Below, in pieces: positions 22,125-29,665 of a DNA stretch of 32,812 bases (position 1 is its first letter; each line of letters starts with the position of its first letter). Source of the stretch: an uncultured bacterium (lineage in GTDB: Bacteria; Verrucomicrobiota; Kiritimatiellia; CAIKKV01; CAIYGI01). The notes under the pieces are model-generated. The model was given only the letters and a program-made list of their open reading frames with translations, had not been told where the DNA came from and did no database searches. The position numbers were made by a program, and so were the translations under genes. The DNA lies in contig CAIYGI010000100.1 of NCBI GenBank assembly GCA_903925685.1, positions 1 to 32,812 of the forward strand, given 5' to 3'.

Positions 22125-23285
22125 CTACCGGCTTTGCGCGGACTGCACCTTTGCGGCGTAGTCGTCGAATTCTTCCCGCGTCCCGATCATCTGAACGCCC
22201 ACCAGCACGCCGTTCTGCAGGATCAGCGCGCGGAACGCATTCGCCTGCCTGGTCTCCAGGACTTGCGTCTCGCAACCGGGACCGTCTGCCAGGCCGACGG
22301 CGTTGACCTCGAACCCTTGCGCCTTGTAGGTCAGTGGCAGCAGGACGGTTTTGTAGATAGCACCCGGCTGTCCACGCGCCGCCGCGACCGCGTTCGTGCC
22401 GGCCAGATGTCCCTGCGCCGCGGCTTCGCGCACTGCGCAGCGGGTTGCAAAGGGCAGTTCCGCCACGTCGCCCGCGGCAAAAACCCGCGCCGCCGAGGCT
22501 TGAAGCGTGGGTGCGACGACGATCCCGCGTCGCGTATGCAATGCCGAAACTTGCGCCAGGTCGAGCGCGGGACGCGCCCCGGCGCTGAGCAGCATGTAAT
22601 CGCAGGCCAGTTGCGTGCCATCGTCCAGCAGCAGGCCAAGCGACTTCGGATCGGTCCGGGATTCCACGCGCGTCAAAGTGCGTCCGGTATGGATGCGGAT
22701 GCCACGCGCGGTCAATTGTTCGAGCAGCAGCGCGGCGGCGCGCGGGCCGAATTGCGCCGGCATCAAATGGTCCAGGCGCTCGACGATGGTTACGGACTGA
22801 TGCGCTTCGATGGCGCGCAAGGCGGCCTCGATGCCGAGAATGCCGCCGCCGAGTATGACCAGATGGCCGTCGGGATGTAATGCGGCATGCAGCGCGGCGG
22901 CATCGGCCATATTCCAGAGCACATGTACCCGCGGACCGTCCAGGCCCGGCACCGGAGGCCGCATCGGCGTGGCGCCGCAGGCCACAATTACGGCGTCGGC
23001 CGGTTCTTCGCCGGCGTCGGTGACAACCGCCAGTGGTTCGAGCTTGAGGCGCCGCGCGGGCGTATTCAAACGCAGCGCGATCCGCCGTCCGGCATACCAA
23101 TCCGCCTGGTGCAGGCGGATCGAATCCGGGCTGGCTTGTCCAAAACCCATGGCGACCAGCCGCGGACGGAAGTAGGGCAGACTCGACTCGGCGGAGTAAA
23201 GCGAGACCTCGTCAGCGCCCGCCGCGGCAGCCGCGGCGGCGGCTTCCACACCGGCATGGCCAGCCCCGATGACGGCGATGCGCAT
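22125..23285 (-). CDS. NADH:rubredoxin-reductase-like FAD/NAD(P)H oxidoreductase
   Basis: A 386-residue two-dinucleotide-fold flavoprotein (pyridine nucleotide-disulfide oxidoreductase class II-like). The FAD Rossmann motif is VIGAGHAGVEAA (5-16), VACGATPMRPPVPG is the ATG motif, the NAD motif is VILGGGILGIEAAL (143-156) and the second FAD motif is ARVFAAGDVAE (266-276). There is no redox CxxxxC pair, so it is not a disulfide reductase; rubredoxin/ferredoxin reductase or NADH oxidase is likely. A flavodiiron protein at 27850 would be a plausible downstream acceptor via rubredoxin, but no rubredoxin gene is present. ATG 23283-23285 lies 5 nt after the upstream isomerase stop; the ORF-track extension is a shadow. 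Confidence 0.82.
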   Translation of the reverse strand: MRIAVIGAGHAGVEAAAAAAAAGADEVSLYSAESSLPYFRPRLVAMGFGQASPDSIRLHQADWYAGRRIALRLNTPARRLKLEPLAVVTDAGEEPADAVIVACGATPMRPPVPGLDGPRVHVLWNMADAAALHAALHPDGHLVILGGGILGIEAALRAIEAHQSVTIVERLDHLMPAQFGPRAAALLLEQLTARGIRIHTGRTLTRVESRTDPKSLGLLLDDGTQLACDYMLLSAGARPALDLAQVSALHTRRGIVVAPTLQASAARVFAAGDVAELPFATRCAVREAAAQGHLAGTNAVAAARGQPGAIYKTVLLPLTYKAQGFEVNAVGLADGPGCETQVLETRQANAFRALILQNGVLVGVQMIGTREEFDDYAAKVQSAQSR

Positions 23286-23290
23286 GGCGC

Positions 23291-24286
23291 TTATTTGCCG
23301 CCGAAGGCTTCGTCGAAGACCCTGTCCGAATGCGGGAAGTCGATGTCCTTGACAAAACGGCAGGCTTCCTTGCCGCCGAATTCGCGATCCATGGCGGCAT
23401 CTTCCCATTCGACCGAGAGCGGCCCGCTGTACTGGATCGTATTGAGCGTGCGGATGATTTCCTCGAAGTCCACCTGGCCGCGTCCCAGACTGCGGAAGTC
23501 CCAGCCGCGCCCCGGCGCGCCGAAATTCAGGTTGGACGACAGGATGCCGCTCTCGCCATCGAGCGTGAGCGCCGCGTCCTTCATGTGGACGTGAAAAATG
23601 CGGTCCGGGAATGCCTTGAGAAACTTGACCGGATCCACCATCTGCCAATGCAGGTGACTGGGGTCGAAGTTGAATCCGAAGCTCTGACGATAGTCCAGCG
23701 CCTTGAGCGCGCGGCGGGCGGTCACGATATCGAAGGCGATTTCCGTGGGATGGACTTCCAGGGCGAAACGCACGCCGCACTTGTCGTACGCGTCGAGGAT
23801 CGGATTCCATAACTTGGCGAAATTGCGGAACCCCTCCTCGATCATGGCTTCGCTGACCGGCGGGAAACTGTAGATCAGGTGCCAGATGGAAGAGCCGGTG
23901 AAGCCGTTGACCACCTTGACGCCCATGTTCTGGGCGGCCTTGGCGGTGTCCTTCATGGCTTGAATGGCCCACTTGCGCTTGGCCTCGGGGTTGCCGTGCG
24001 TCTCCTTAGGCGCGAAGAGATCGGAACGGGCGTCGTTATTGAGATCGCAAACCAACTGGCCGGCCAGGTGGTTGCTGATGGCGAAGAGCTTGAGCCCGTG
24101 ATCGGCCAGCAGGTCGCGGCGCGATCGCGCGTACTTCTTGTCGCGCGCGGCGCGGGCGGCGTCCACATGATCCCCCCAGCAGGCCAGTTCCATGCCGTCG
24201 TAACCCATGGCGGCGGCTTTCTTGCAGAGGGTTTCCAATGGCAAATCGGCCCACTGACCGGTGAAAAGGGTGACTGGTCTTGGCAT
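23291..24286 (-). CDS. Sugar phosphate isomerase/epimerase (xylose isomerase-like TIM barrel) 1
   Basis: 331 residues of the AP-endonuclease-2/xylose-isomerase-like barrel family (COG1082). Candidate divalent-metal ligands appear in the usual order at strand ends: [29 protein letters not shown] and [10 protein letters not shown]. The family isomerises or epimerises sugars and polyols; substrate is unknown. It lies 45 nt after isomerase 2 and 5 nt before the flavoprotein gene, so the three form one probable operon. Confidence 0.85.
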   Translation of the reverse strand: MPRPVTLFTGQWADLPLETLCKKAAAMGYDGMELACWGDHVDAARAARDKKYARSRRDLLADHGLKLFAISNHLAGQLVCDLNNDARSDLFAPKETHGNPEAKRKWAIQAMKDTAKAAQNMGVKVVNGFTGSSIWHLIYSFPPVSEAMIEEGFRNFAKLWNPILDAYDKCGVRFALEVHPTEIAFDIVTARRALKALDYRQSFGFNFDPSHLHWQMVDPVKFLKAFPDRIFHVHMKDAALTLDGESGILSSNLNFGAPGRGWDFRSLGRGQVDFEEIIRTLNTIQYSGPLSVEWEDAAMDREFGGKEACRFVKDIDFPHSDRVFDEAFGGK

Positions 24287-24330
24287 GATGCGCTCTCTTT
24301 CGGTTGGCTTGAATTCAACCAGGTCAATTG

Positions 24331-25107
24331 TTAGCGCAGGCCCATCGCGCGCAGGTTCTTATAACTGATGGCCAGGCTCTTGAACGGATCGTTGGTGATC
24401 GGGCAGCTGTCCTGCTCGACGATGTAGTGTTTGACGCCGCTTCGCTTGCAGGCCTTGAGAATCGCCGGCCAGTTCAGGTTGCCTTCGCCGATCTCGGCAA
24501 AGATCGGCTGATTGTCCAGCATGGCGGCATCCTTCAGGTGGACCTGGTCCATGCGCCCCTTGAGACAGGCGCACCATGCCGCCGGGTCGCCGCCGCCGCG
24601 CGCGATCCAGTGCGTGTCGATTTCCGCCTGCAGGTAGCGCGGATCGCTGTTGGCGTAGAGAATTTCCAGGCCGGTCATGAGGCCGAAGCGCTGCATCTCG
24701 AAGGCGTGGTTGTGATATTGCAGCGTGATGCCTTCCTTCTTGAGTATCTTGCCCAGGCGCGTTAGCTCCTTTGCGCGCGCCTTCCAGGCCGATGCATCCT
24801 TGCGCTCATTCGCATCCAGGTATGCCAAAGCCGCGTAGCGGGTTCCCCAGGTGTGGAGTTCGCGAATCATCCCGGCCAGATCGTCGCGCAGCCTCTGTAG
24901 ACTGGCATGATAACCGACGGCCAGCACACCCGCATCGTCCAGCATGAGTTTCAATTCGCCGGCGTCGATGGGGGCCAGGCCGGAAATCTGGACATTCTCG
25001 TAACCCATCCTGCGCACCCGCTTGAGCGTGGCGGCGATGTCGGCCGGTGACTTGAGAAAGTCCCGGAGCGAATACAACTGTGCGGTCAATTGCGAAGACC
25101 TGGTCAT
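24331..25107 (-). CDS. Sugar phosphate isomerase/epimerase 2
   Basis: A 258-residue COG1082-type TIM barrel, shorter than and not a close copy of the neighbouring isomerase. Candidate metal/active-site blocks are [34 protein letters not shown] and [13 protein letters not shown]. It is the first gene behind a well-formed promoter with a dyad over the -10, so it is probably repressed until a sugar signal appears. Substrate is unknown. ATG 25105-25107; AAAGGA lies about 11 nt upstream. Confidence 0.85.
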   Translation of the reverse strand: MTRSSQLTAQLYSLRDFLKSPADIAATLKRVRRMGYENVQISGLAPIDAGELKLMLDDAGVLAVGYHASLQRLRDDLAGMIRELHTWGTRYAALAYLDANERKDASAWKARAKELTRLGKILKKEGITLQYHNHAFEMQRFGLMTGLEILYANSDPRYLQAEIDTHWIARGGGDPAAWCACLKGRMDQVHLKDAAMLDNQPIFAEIGEGNLNWPAILKACKRSGVKHYIVEQDSCPITNDPFKSLAISYKNLRAMGLR

Positions 25108-25151
25108 GGCAACATAATCCTTTCGAACTTGAAGTGGACGAAAACGGGCGC

Positions 25152-25192
25152 AAACAACAGTATTGTTTACACATCCGGCCCCCGATTGTCAA
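25152..25192 (-). promoter_or_regulatory. Promoter with an overlapping dyad operator for the isomerase operon
   Basis: Minus-strand TTGACA (25187-25192), 17-nt spacer and TAAACA (25164-25169). AAACAA-CAGTA-TTGTTT (25152-25168) is a perfect 6-5-6 dyad covering the -10, as expected of a LacI- or GntR-type operator. The stretch 25108-25310 holds nothing else recognised. Confidence 0.5.
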
Positions 25193-25310
25193 CACGCCCG
25201 CCCAAAATGAGGCATGTTTGCTTTTGCCAAGATCGCCAAATCGATTGACAAACCTCCGCCCAAAGCGCATAAACATGCCCGTAGCGGGCGGTTTCCGGCC
25301 GCTGTTTTTC

Positions 25311-25384
25311 GCGGGCGTTGCATAGTGGTAATGCTCCAGCCTTCCAAGCTGGTTTCACGGGTTCGATCCCCGTCGCCCGCTCCA
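25311..25384 (+). tRNA. tRNA-Gly (UCC)
   Basis: 74 nt: acceptor GCGGGCG/CGCCCGC, short D-arm TGCATAGTGGTAATGC, anticodon arm CCAGC-CTTCCAA-GCTGG with TCC, T-arm ACGGG-TTCGATC-CCCGT, discriminator T and encoded CCA. Confidence 0.95.
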
Positions 25385-25454
25385 TTCAAAAAAATCAAGC
25401 AAAAGCCCGTTTAATTGAGTGAAAGCACGTTAGGTCATACTGATAAAGGAAAAG

Positions 25455-25757
25455 ATGGCCATGAACATGCCACCGGAAAGTCGCACTCAGTTCAAGGAGC
25501 TGATGACGAAATATTTAGACATGGCGGCCATTATTAAGGCGATCAAGGACGCTATGGTCAAACACTTCACTGCCGACGAGTTGAAGGCTCTCGCTGATTT
25601 TTACGGCTCCCCCGTAGGCAAGTCGGCCATGAAGAAGTTCGGCGTTTACATGGCTGACGCAATGCCGGTGATTCAAGCCGAAATCCTCAAGGCTCAAGGG
25701 GAAGCAATCAAGTCACAGGCGGAAGCCAATCGCCAGAAACCAGACAAAAACGAATGA
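25455..25757 (+). CDS. Small DUF2059-like protein without a signal peptide
   Basis: 100 residues. The central block HFTADELKALADFYGSPVGKSAMKKFGVYM resembles the DUF2059 core (FxxEELKxLxxFYxSPxGK). Typical DUF2059 proteins are longer and have a signal peptide. Here an in-frame TAG lies just upstream of ATG 25455, so the N-terminal part is absent and the protein is either a minimal version or a truncated remnant. AAAGGA precedes the start. The C-terminus is polar (NRQKPDKNE). Function is unknown. Confidence 0.6.
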   Translation: MAMNMPPESRTQFKELMTKYLDMAAIIKAIKDAMVKHFTADELKALADFYGSPVGKSAMKKFGVYMADAMPVIQAEILKAQGEAIKSQAEANRQKPDKNE

Positions 25758-25902
25758 CCGAACCAAGGCGTGCATGCGCCGCGATGCCGTAGCAGTTCTT
25801 GCCGTCACGCCGGTTGGATGTGCCAGGTACACGCCAGGGGAATTGACGCCCTGGCTGCGCTGGCGACCATCTACTAGAGCGTAAGGCCATCGGGCAGGGC
25901 GG

Positions 25903-26217
25903 TCACAGCCTGGTCAGGTCGCGCCATGATTTGAGATATTGACGATACGCTTTACGTCCGGTGGCGGTCAGTGTGTAGTTGGTGTGCGGCTTGCGGTCGA
26001 GGAAATCCTTGTGTTCATCCACGTAGCCCCCGTTGATCAGTTTGGCCATATGTGCGGAAAGATTGCCGCGCGTCAGTCCCGCAATCGCCAGCAGCAGGTT
26101 GAAGTCCGCCGACTCGGCGTCATTGAGCACTGTCACCACTTTCAGTCGCGCGGCCTCGTGAATCAAAGGGTCGAGTGTCGTGGAAACAATGACGTCGCGG
26201 TGGTCTGTTGGGCGCAT
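25903..26217 (-). CDS. Winged-helix transcriptional regulator (MarR/ArsR-like, HTH_34 type)
   Basis: 104 residues. The core LKVVTVLNDAESADFNLLLAIAGLTRGNLSAHMAKLINGGYV...YTLTATGRKAYRQYL matches a 'winged helix DNA-binding domain' family with a recognition helix at RGNLSAHMAKL and a beta wing (KPHTNYTLT). It should bind DNA as a dimer. ATG 26215-26217 has GTGAGG upstream; most of the longer ORF-track frame is not coding. It lies 11 nt after a 40-codon ORF and is divergent from the M42 peptidase. The target is unknown; the intergenic TGTTTGCA direct repeats are candidates. Confidence 0.8.
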   Translation of the reverse strand: MRPTDHRDVIVSTTLDPLIHEAARLKVVTVLNDAESADFNLLLAIAGLTRGNLSAHMAKLINGGYVDEHKDFLDRKPHTNYTLTATGRKAYRQYLKSWRDLTRL

Positions 26218-26228
26218 GCGGTTATTCC

Positions 26229-26351
26229 TCACCTGACTGTCCCCAGCAACATGAGTGGCCACTGCGAGATGGCCATGACTCGGCGCGCTTCGCGTTGGGC
26301 TATCCGTACATCCTGCATCACCGGCATCGATTCCGTTGTTTCGGGCAGCAT
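26229..26351 (-). CDS. Uncharacterised 40-codon ORF with a strong SD, upstream of the regulator
   Basis: The frame begins MLPETTESMPVMQDVRI and ends SQWPLMLLGTVR. An exact AGGAGG sits 4 nt before the ATG (26349-26351), the best SD in this region, and the stop is 11 nt before the regulator start. No family recognised. It could be a small partner or a leader ORF of the regulator. Direct repeats TGTTTGCA at about 26368 and 26385 lie just upstream. Confidence 0.4.
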   Translation of the reverse strand: MLPETTESMPVMQDVRIAQREARRVMAISQWPLMLLGTVR

Positions 26352-26427
26352 AAAACCTCCTATTGTTGTTTGCAACGCAGACATGTTTGCATGGTTGGCG
26401 CGCGGAGTCAAGCCTCAAACATCGCTG

Positions 26428-26456
26428 TTGACATTCCGCCACCCGTTTAGTGTCAT
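26428..26456 (+). promoter_or_regulatory. Predicted promoter of the M42 peptidase gene
   Basis: TTGACA (26428-26433), 17-nt spacer, TGTCAT (26451-26456), 41 nt before the chosen start. Confidence 0.45.
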
Positions 26457-26496
26457 GTCCCACAGTCAAAGCCTTCGACAAGGCATGGAGTATGTC

Positions 26497-27561
26497 ATGC
26501 ATAGCGATTCCGTCGAGTTGTTGCGCGAACTGATCGGCACTGCAAGTCCGTCGGGCTACGAGTGGGGCATTCAGGAGGTCTTGCGCCGCTGCATGCAACC
26601 GGTCTGCGACGAAGTGCGCTCCGACGTGCATGGGAACGTGATCGGCGTGCTGAACGCCGGGGCGCCGATGCGCGTGATGATCTCGGGACATTGCGACGAA
26701 ATCGGCTTCATGATCATGCATATCGACGAGAAGGGTTATCTGTACTTCGCCTCGGTGGGCGGCGTCGATCCGGCCGTGATCAGCGGCCAGCGGGTCATGG
26801 TGCACGCCAGGGATGGCGCGGTTTTTGGAGTGATCGGACGGAAACCGATCCACCTGCTGGAGGTCGAGGAACGCGGCAAGCCGCTCAAGATGCACGAACT
26901 GTTCATCGACATCGGCGCCAGAAAGAAAAAGGACGCCGAGAAGCGTGTGGCGGTGGGCGACTACGCCACCATCGATGTCGGTTTGCGCGAAATGTGCAAC
27001 GGCCTGGTGGCCGGGCGCGGGTTTGACGACCGGGCTGGGGCCTTTGTGGTGGTCGAGACGCTGCGCCGGCTCAAGCAGCAGAAGCTCAAGGTGGCCGTCT
27101 ATGGCGTGACCAGCGTACAGGAGGAGATCGGACTGCGCGGCGCGCAGACCAGCGCCTACGGCATCGACCCGCATGTGGGCATCGCGGTCGATGTCGGGTT
27201 TGCGTCCGACTTTCCGGGATGCGATCCCAAGCGCACCGGCGAGTGCGTGCTGGGCAAGGGCCCTGCGCTGCACCGCGGTCCCAACATCAATCCGGTGCTG
27301 AGCCGGCTGATGGAAGGTTGCGCCAAGAAGCACCGGATCGCCTTCCAGGTCACGGCGGAACCGCGGGCGACCGGCACGGACGCCAACGCCATGCAGGTGA
27401 ACCGCTCGGGCGTGGCCACCGCGCTGGTGAGCATACCCAACCGCTACATGCACACTCCGGTCGAGGTGATCTCGCTGGAGGATCTTGACAACGCCTCGCG
27501 CCTGCTGGCCGCGTTCCTGGCGGAGTTGAAGCCCGGCCAGACCTTCATTCCGGGAACCTGA
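26497..27561 (+). CDS. M42-family metallo-aminopeptidase
   Basis: A 354-residue cytoplasmic dinuclear-zinc aminopeptidase (FrvX/PepA/TET type), usually a large dodecamer. Metal and catalytic blocks are visible in order: ISGHCDEIGFMI, GRGFDDRAG, SVQEEIGLRGA, AVDVGFASD and NRYMHTPVEV. ATG 26497 (MHSDSVELL) has GGAG 6 nt upstream; ATGs at 26485 and 26455 are less favoured. Its stop overlaps a truncated GrpB-like start by one base. Confidence 0.92.
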   Translation: MHSDSVELLRELIGTASPSGYEWGIQEVLRRCMQPVCDEVRSDVHGNVIGVLNAGAPMRVMISGHCDEIGFMIMHIDEKGYLYFASVGGVDPAVISGQRVMVHARDGAVFGVIGRKPIHLLEVEERGKPLKMHELFIDIGARKKKDAEKRVAVGDYATIDVGLREMCNGLVAGRGFDDRAGAFVVVETLRRLKQQKLKVAVYGVTSVQEEIGLRGAQTSAYGIDPHVGIAVDVGFASDFPGCDPKRTGECVLGKGPALHRGPNINPVLSRLMEGCAKKHRIAFQVTAEPRATGTDANAMQVNRSGVATALVSIPNRYMHTPVEVISLEDLDNASRLLAAFLAELKPGQTFIPGT

Positions 27562-27668
27562 TGCTGGAACGAATTGAAACGCTTGAGCAGAAGGTTGCGC
27601 GGGTGGTGAAGGAGGATGTGGCCGTTGTGCCATACGATCCCCGAGAACGGAATTCGTCATGTGTATAG
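27561..27668 (+). pseudogene. Truncated GrpB (UPF0157)-like gene start
   Basis: Begins at the M42 stop (TGATG overlap): MLERIETLEQKVARVV, then DVAVVPYDPR, and stops 7 codons later. The block VVPYDPxW...LF is the usual N-terminus of GrpB/UPF0157 nucleotidyltransferase-fold proteins, which are about 170 residues. Here the homology ends after YDPR, where unrelated AT-richer sequence begins. The assignment rests on a short stretch. Confidence 0.45.
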
Positions 27669-27760
27669 GTTAGACAGCGGGGACATTCTTGAATGTGTAA
27701 ACCCTTGATAAATGGAGTCAAGGTAAACAAGACCCGCTCACAATTAGGCCAGGTTAGGAC
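27669..27760. other. Short foreign-looking insert with REP-like dyads
   Basis: AT-richer than its surroundings. ACATTC-TT-GAATGT (27683-27696) and CCTTGA/TCAAGG (27703-27723) form two adjacent small dyads next to GGGGACATTCTT, a REP-like layout. No ORF. It lies between the gene truncation and a tRNA remnant. Confidence 0.4.
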
Positions 27761-27762
27761 CC

Positions 27763-27817
27763 CTCTGACCCACTCGTAATGAGCAGGTCATCAGTTCAAT
27801 TCTGACCGTTGGCTCCA
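27763..27817 (+). pseudogene. tRNA-Thr (CGU)-like 3' remnant
   Basis: CTCGTAA (an anticodon loop with CGT), then AGGTCATCAGTTCAATT (variable and T arm) and CGTTGGCTCCA match the 3' half of a tRNA-Thr with encoded CCA. The anticodon stem pairs poorly (ACCCA/TGAGC), the T-stem has an A-C mismatch, and no matching acceptor or D-arm lies upstream. It is not a working tRNA; a 3' tRNA fragment is the typical scar of tRNA-targeting integrases. Confidence 0.5.
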
Positions 27818-27849
27818 ATGTTTGCAGGAATTCCAGCGGGAGGCTCGCG

Positions 27850-29019
27850 ATGCAAGGACGCAAAATCAACGACAGCGTGTGTTGGATGGGCGCAGTGGAT
27901 TGGAATCGGCGGCTCTTCGATTCGCTGATTCCGCTGCCCGACGGCACGAGTTACAATGCCTATCTGGTTCGCGGCAGCGAAAAAACCGCATTGATCGATT
28001 CCGCGGATCCTGCCAAGAGCGACGTGCTATTGAACCAGCTCGACGGCATTGCCCGGATCGACTACCTCGTGGCGAATCACGCGGAACAAGACCACTCGGG
28101 CTGTCTTTCGCTCCTGCTTGAGAAGTATCCCGGGGCAATCGTCGTTTCAACCCCCAAGGCCAAAGGGATGCTCTCCGATCTGCTCGGCATTTCCGAACAA
28201 AGGATCATGACCGTGGAAGACGGGCAGACGCTTGCGCTTGGCGGCAAGACGCTGGAGTTCATTCATACGCCTTGGGTGCATTGGCCGGAAACCATGTGCA
28301 CTTATCTTCAGGAGGACGGGATACTTTTTTCCTGCGACTTCTTCGGCTCGCATCTGGCCACCACGGACTTGTACGTGGTCGACCAGGCCGCGGTCTACGA
28401 AGCAGCGAAACGCTACTATGCGGAAATCATGATGCCGTTCCGGTCGGTCATCCGGAAGAACCTGGCGAAGGTCGAGGCGCATCAGATCAAGATGATCGCG
28501 CCCAGTCACGGCCCCGTTTACGACCGGCCGGGCTTCATCCTGGATGCCTACCGGGACTGGATTTCCGACGCGGTCAAAAACGAGGTGGTGCTGCCTTACA
28601 TCTCCATGCATGGCAGCACACAGAAGATGGCCGACCATCTGGTCGGCGCCCTTGCCGGGCGGGGCGTAAAGGTTCACCTCTTCGATCTAACCGTCACGGA
28701 TATCGGCAAACTGGCGATCGCGCTGGTGGACGCGGCGACGATTGTGATCGGGACGCCCACCGTTCATTTCGGAGCGCATCCGGCGGTGTATTACGCCTCG
28801 CACCTGGCCAATGCGCTGAGGCCCAAGCTGCGTTATGCCTCGATCATCGGCTCCTATGGTTGGGGCACCAAGGCGATCGAGCAGATCGCCGGTCTGATTC
28901 CCAACCTGAAGGTCGAAATCATCGAACCCGTGATGTGCCGCAGTTGTCCGCAATGCGAGACCTTGGCGGCGCTCGACAAACTGGCGGACGCGATCGCCGA
29001 CCGGCACGCAAAGTTGTAA
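27850..29019 (+). CDS. Flavodiiron protein (FprA/A-type flavoprotein)
   Basis: Reduces O2 to water and/or NO to N2O in anaerobes. The N-terminal metallo-beta-lactamase-like domain holds the di-iron ligands H77-x-E79-x-D81 (NHAEQDHSG), H144 (VHWPETM), D163 (FSCDFFGSH) and H220 (PSHGPVYD), all at expected spacing. The C-terminal flavodoxin domain (about 246-389) has the FMN loop SMHGSTQKMA and a TPTVHFGAHP loop. 389 residues means the core class A form, without fused rubredoxin. GGGAGG lies 6 nt before the ATG. The rubredoxin-reductase-like gene about 5 kb away may supply electrons. Confidence 0.95.
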   Translation: MQGRKINDSVCWMGAVDWNRRLFDSLIPLPDGTSYNAYLVRGSEKTALIDSADPAKSDVLLNQLDGIARIDYLVANHAEQDHSGCLSLLLEKYPGAIVVSTPKAKGMLSDLLGISEQRIMTVEDGQTLALGGKTLEFIHTPWVHWPETMCTYLQEDGILFSCDFFGSHLATTDLYVVDQAAVYEAAKRYYAEIMMPFRSVIRKNLAKVEAHQIKMIAPSHGPVYDRPGFILDAYRDWISDAVKNEVVLPYISMHGSTQKMADHLVGALAGRGVKVHLFDLTVTDIGKLAIALVDAATIVIGTPTVHFGAHPAVYYASHLANALRPKLRYASIIGSYGWGTKAIEQIAGLIPNLKVEIIEPVMCRSCPQCETLAALDKLADAIADRHAKL

Positions 29020-29046
29020 GTACCGGCGGGGTTCTTTGCGAGATCC

Positions 29047-29649
29047 TCATTTGGCCGGGCTGGTCCACCGGCTGTTGCTCACACGCAGACGCCACGGCCA
29101 TCGCGCATGGGGCCCGGCATAAGCTACGCCCACGCGCGGACTGGCCGTCACCTGACTCGGCGTCACGCTGCCCGCCGGGCCCTCGATCCACAACCTGTCT
29201 CCGCGCAAATCCGCGCCGTCCAGGGCCGTCGTCACGCCCAGGGCCCTGGTCAAGGCGCCGGGACCCGCTGTGATGCGCGTGTCGGGTTGCGTCATGCCGC
29301 GGCGCGCCAGCATTGCCACGATGCCCACCCGCGGTTCGATCGCGCGCACCAGAATCGCATGCGGAATGCCGTCCGAGTTGGTGACGACGTTGAGCATGGC
29401 GTGCATGCCGTAGCAGAGGTACACGTAGGCCACCCCGCCGGGCTGGTACATGGTCTCGGTGCGCGCCGTGCGCCGGTCGCCGTAGGCGTGCGATGCGCGG
29501 TCTTCGGGTCCGGCGTAGGCTTCGGTCTCGACGATCATTCCGCCGGTGAGCACCCCGTCCAGGCGTGTGTACAACATGGCGCCCAGCAATTCGCGGGCGA
29601 TTGTCAGAACATCGGGACGGCGGAAAAAAGCGCGCGGCAGTCTGCTCAT
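29047..29649 (-). CDS. 3-methyladenine DNA glycosylase (AAG/MPG family)
   Basis: Base-excision repair enzyme removing alkylated purines. 200 residues of the mammalian-type AAG/MPG fold: FFRRPDVLTIARELLGAML, the catalytic glutamate in VETEAYAGPEDRASHAY, YGMHAMLNVV and AGPGALTRALGV. The C-terminus carries the family SPRVGVAYA...WPWRL block. It lies 16 nt after guaA on the same strand, so it is probably cotranscribed with carA-guaA. Confidence 0.94.
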   Translation of the reverse strand: MSRLPRAFFRRPDVLTIARELLGAMLYTRLDGVLTGGMIVETEAYAGPEDRASHAYGDRRTARTETMYQPGGVAYVYLCYGMHAMLNVVTNSDGIPHAILVRAIEPRVGIVAMLARRGMTQPDTRITAGPGALTRALGVTTALDGADLRGDRLWIEGPAGSVTPSQVTASPRVGVAYAGPHARWPWRLRVSNSRWTSPAK

Positions 29650-29665
29650 GGCCAGCTCCGCGGCG

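Noticed and set aside
26218-27660. N-terminal 480 residues of the 585-aa minus-strand frame
   Set aside because: Only the last 104 residues match a winged-helix regulator with its own ATG and SD; the rest is antisense to the M42 peptidase.
27763-27817. Functional tRNA-Thr
   Set aside because: No 5' acceptor strand or D-arm, and mismatches in the anticodon and T stems.
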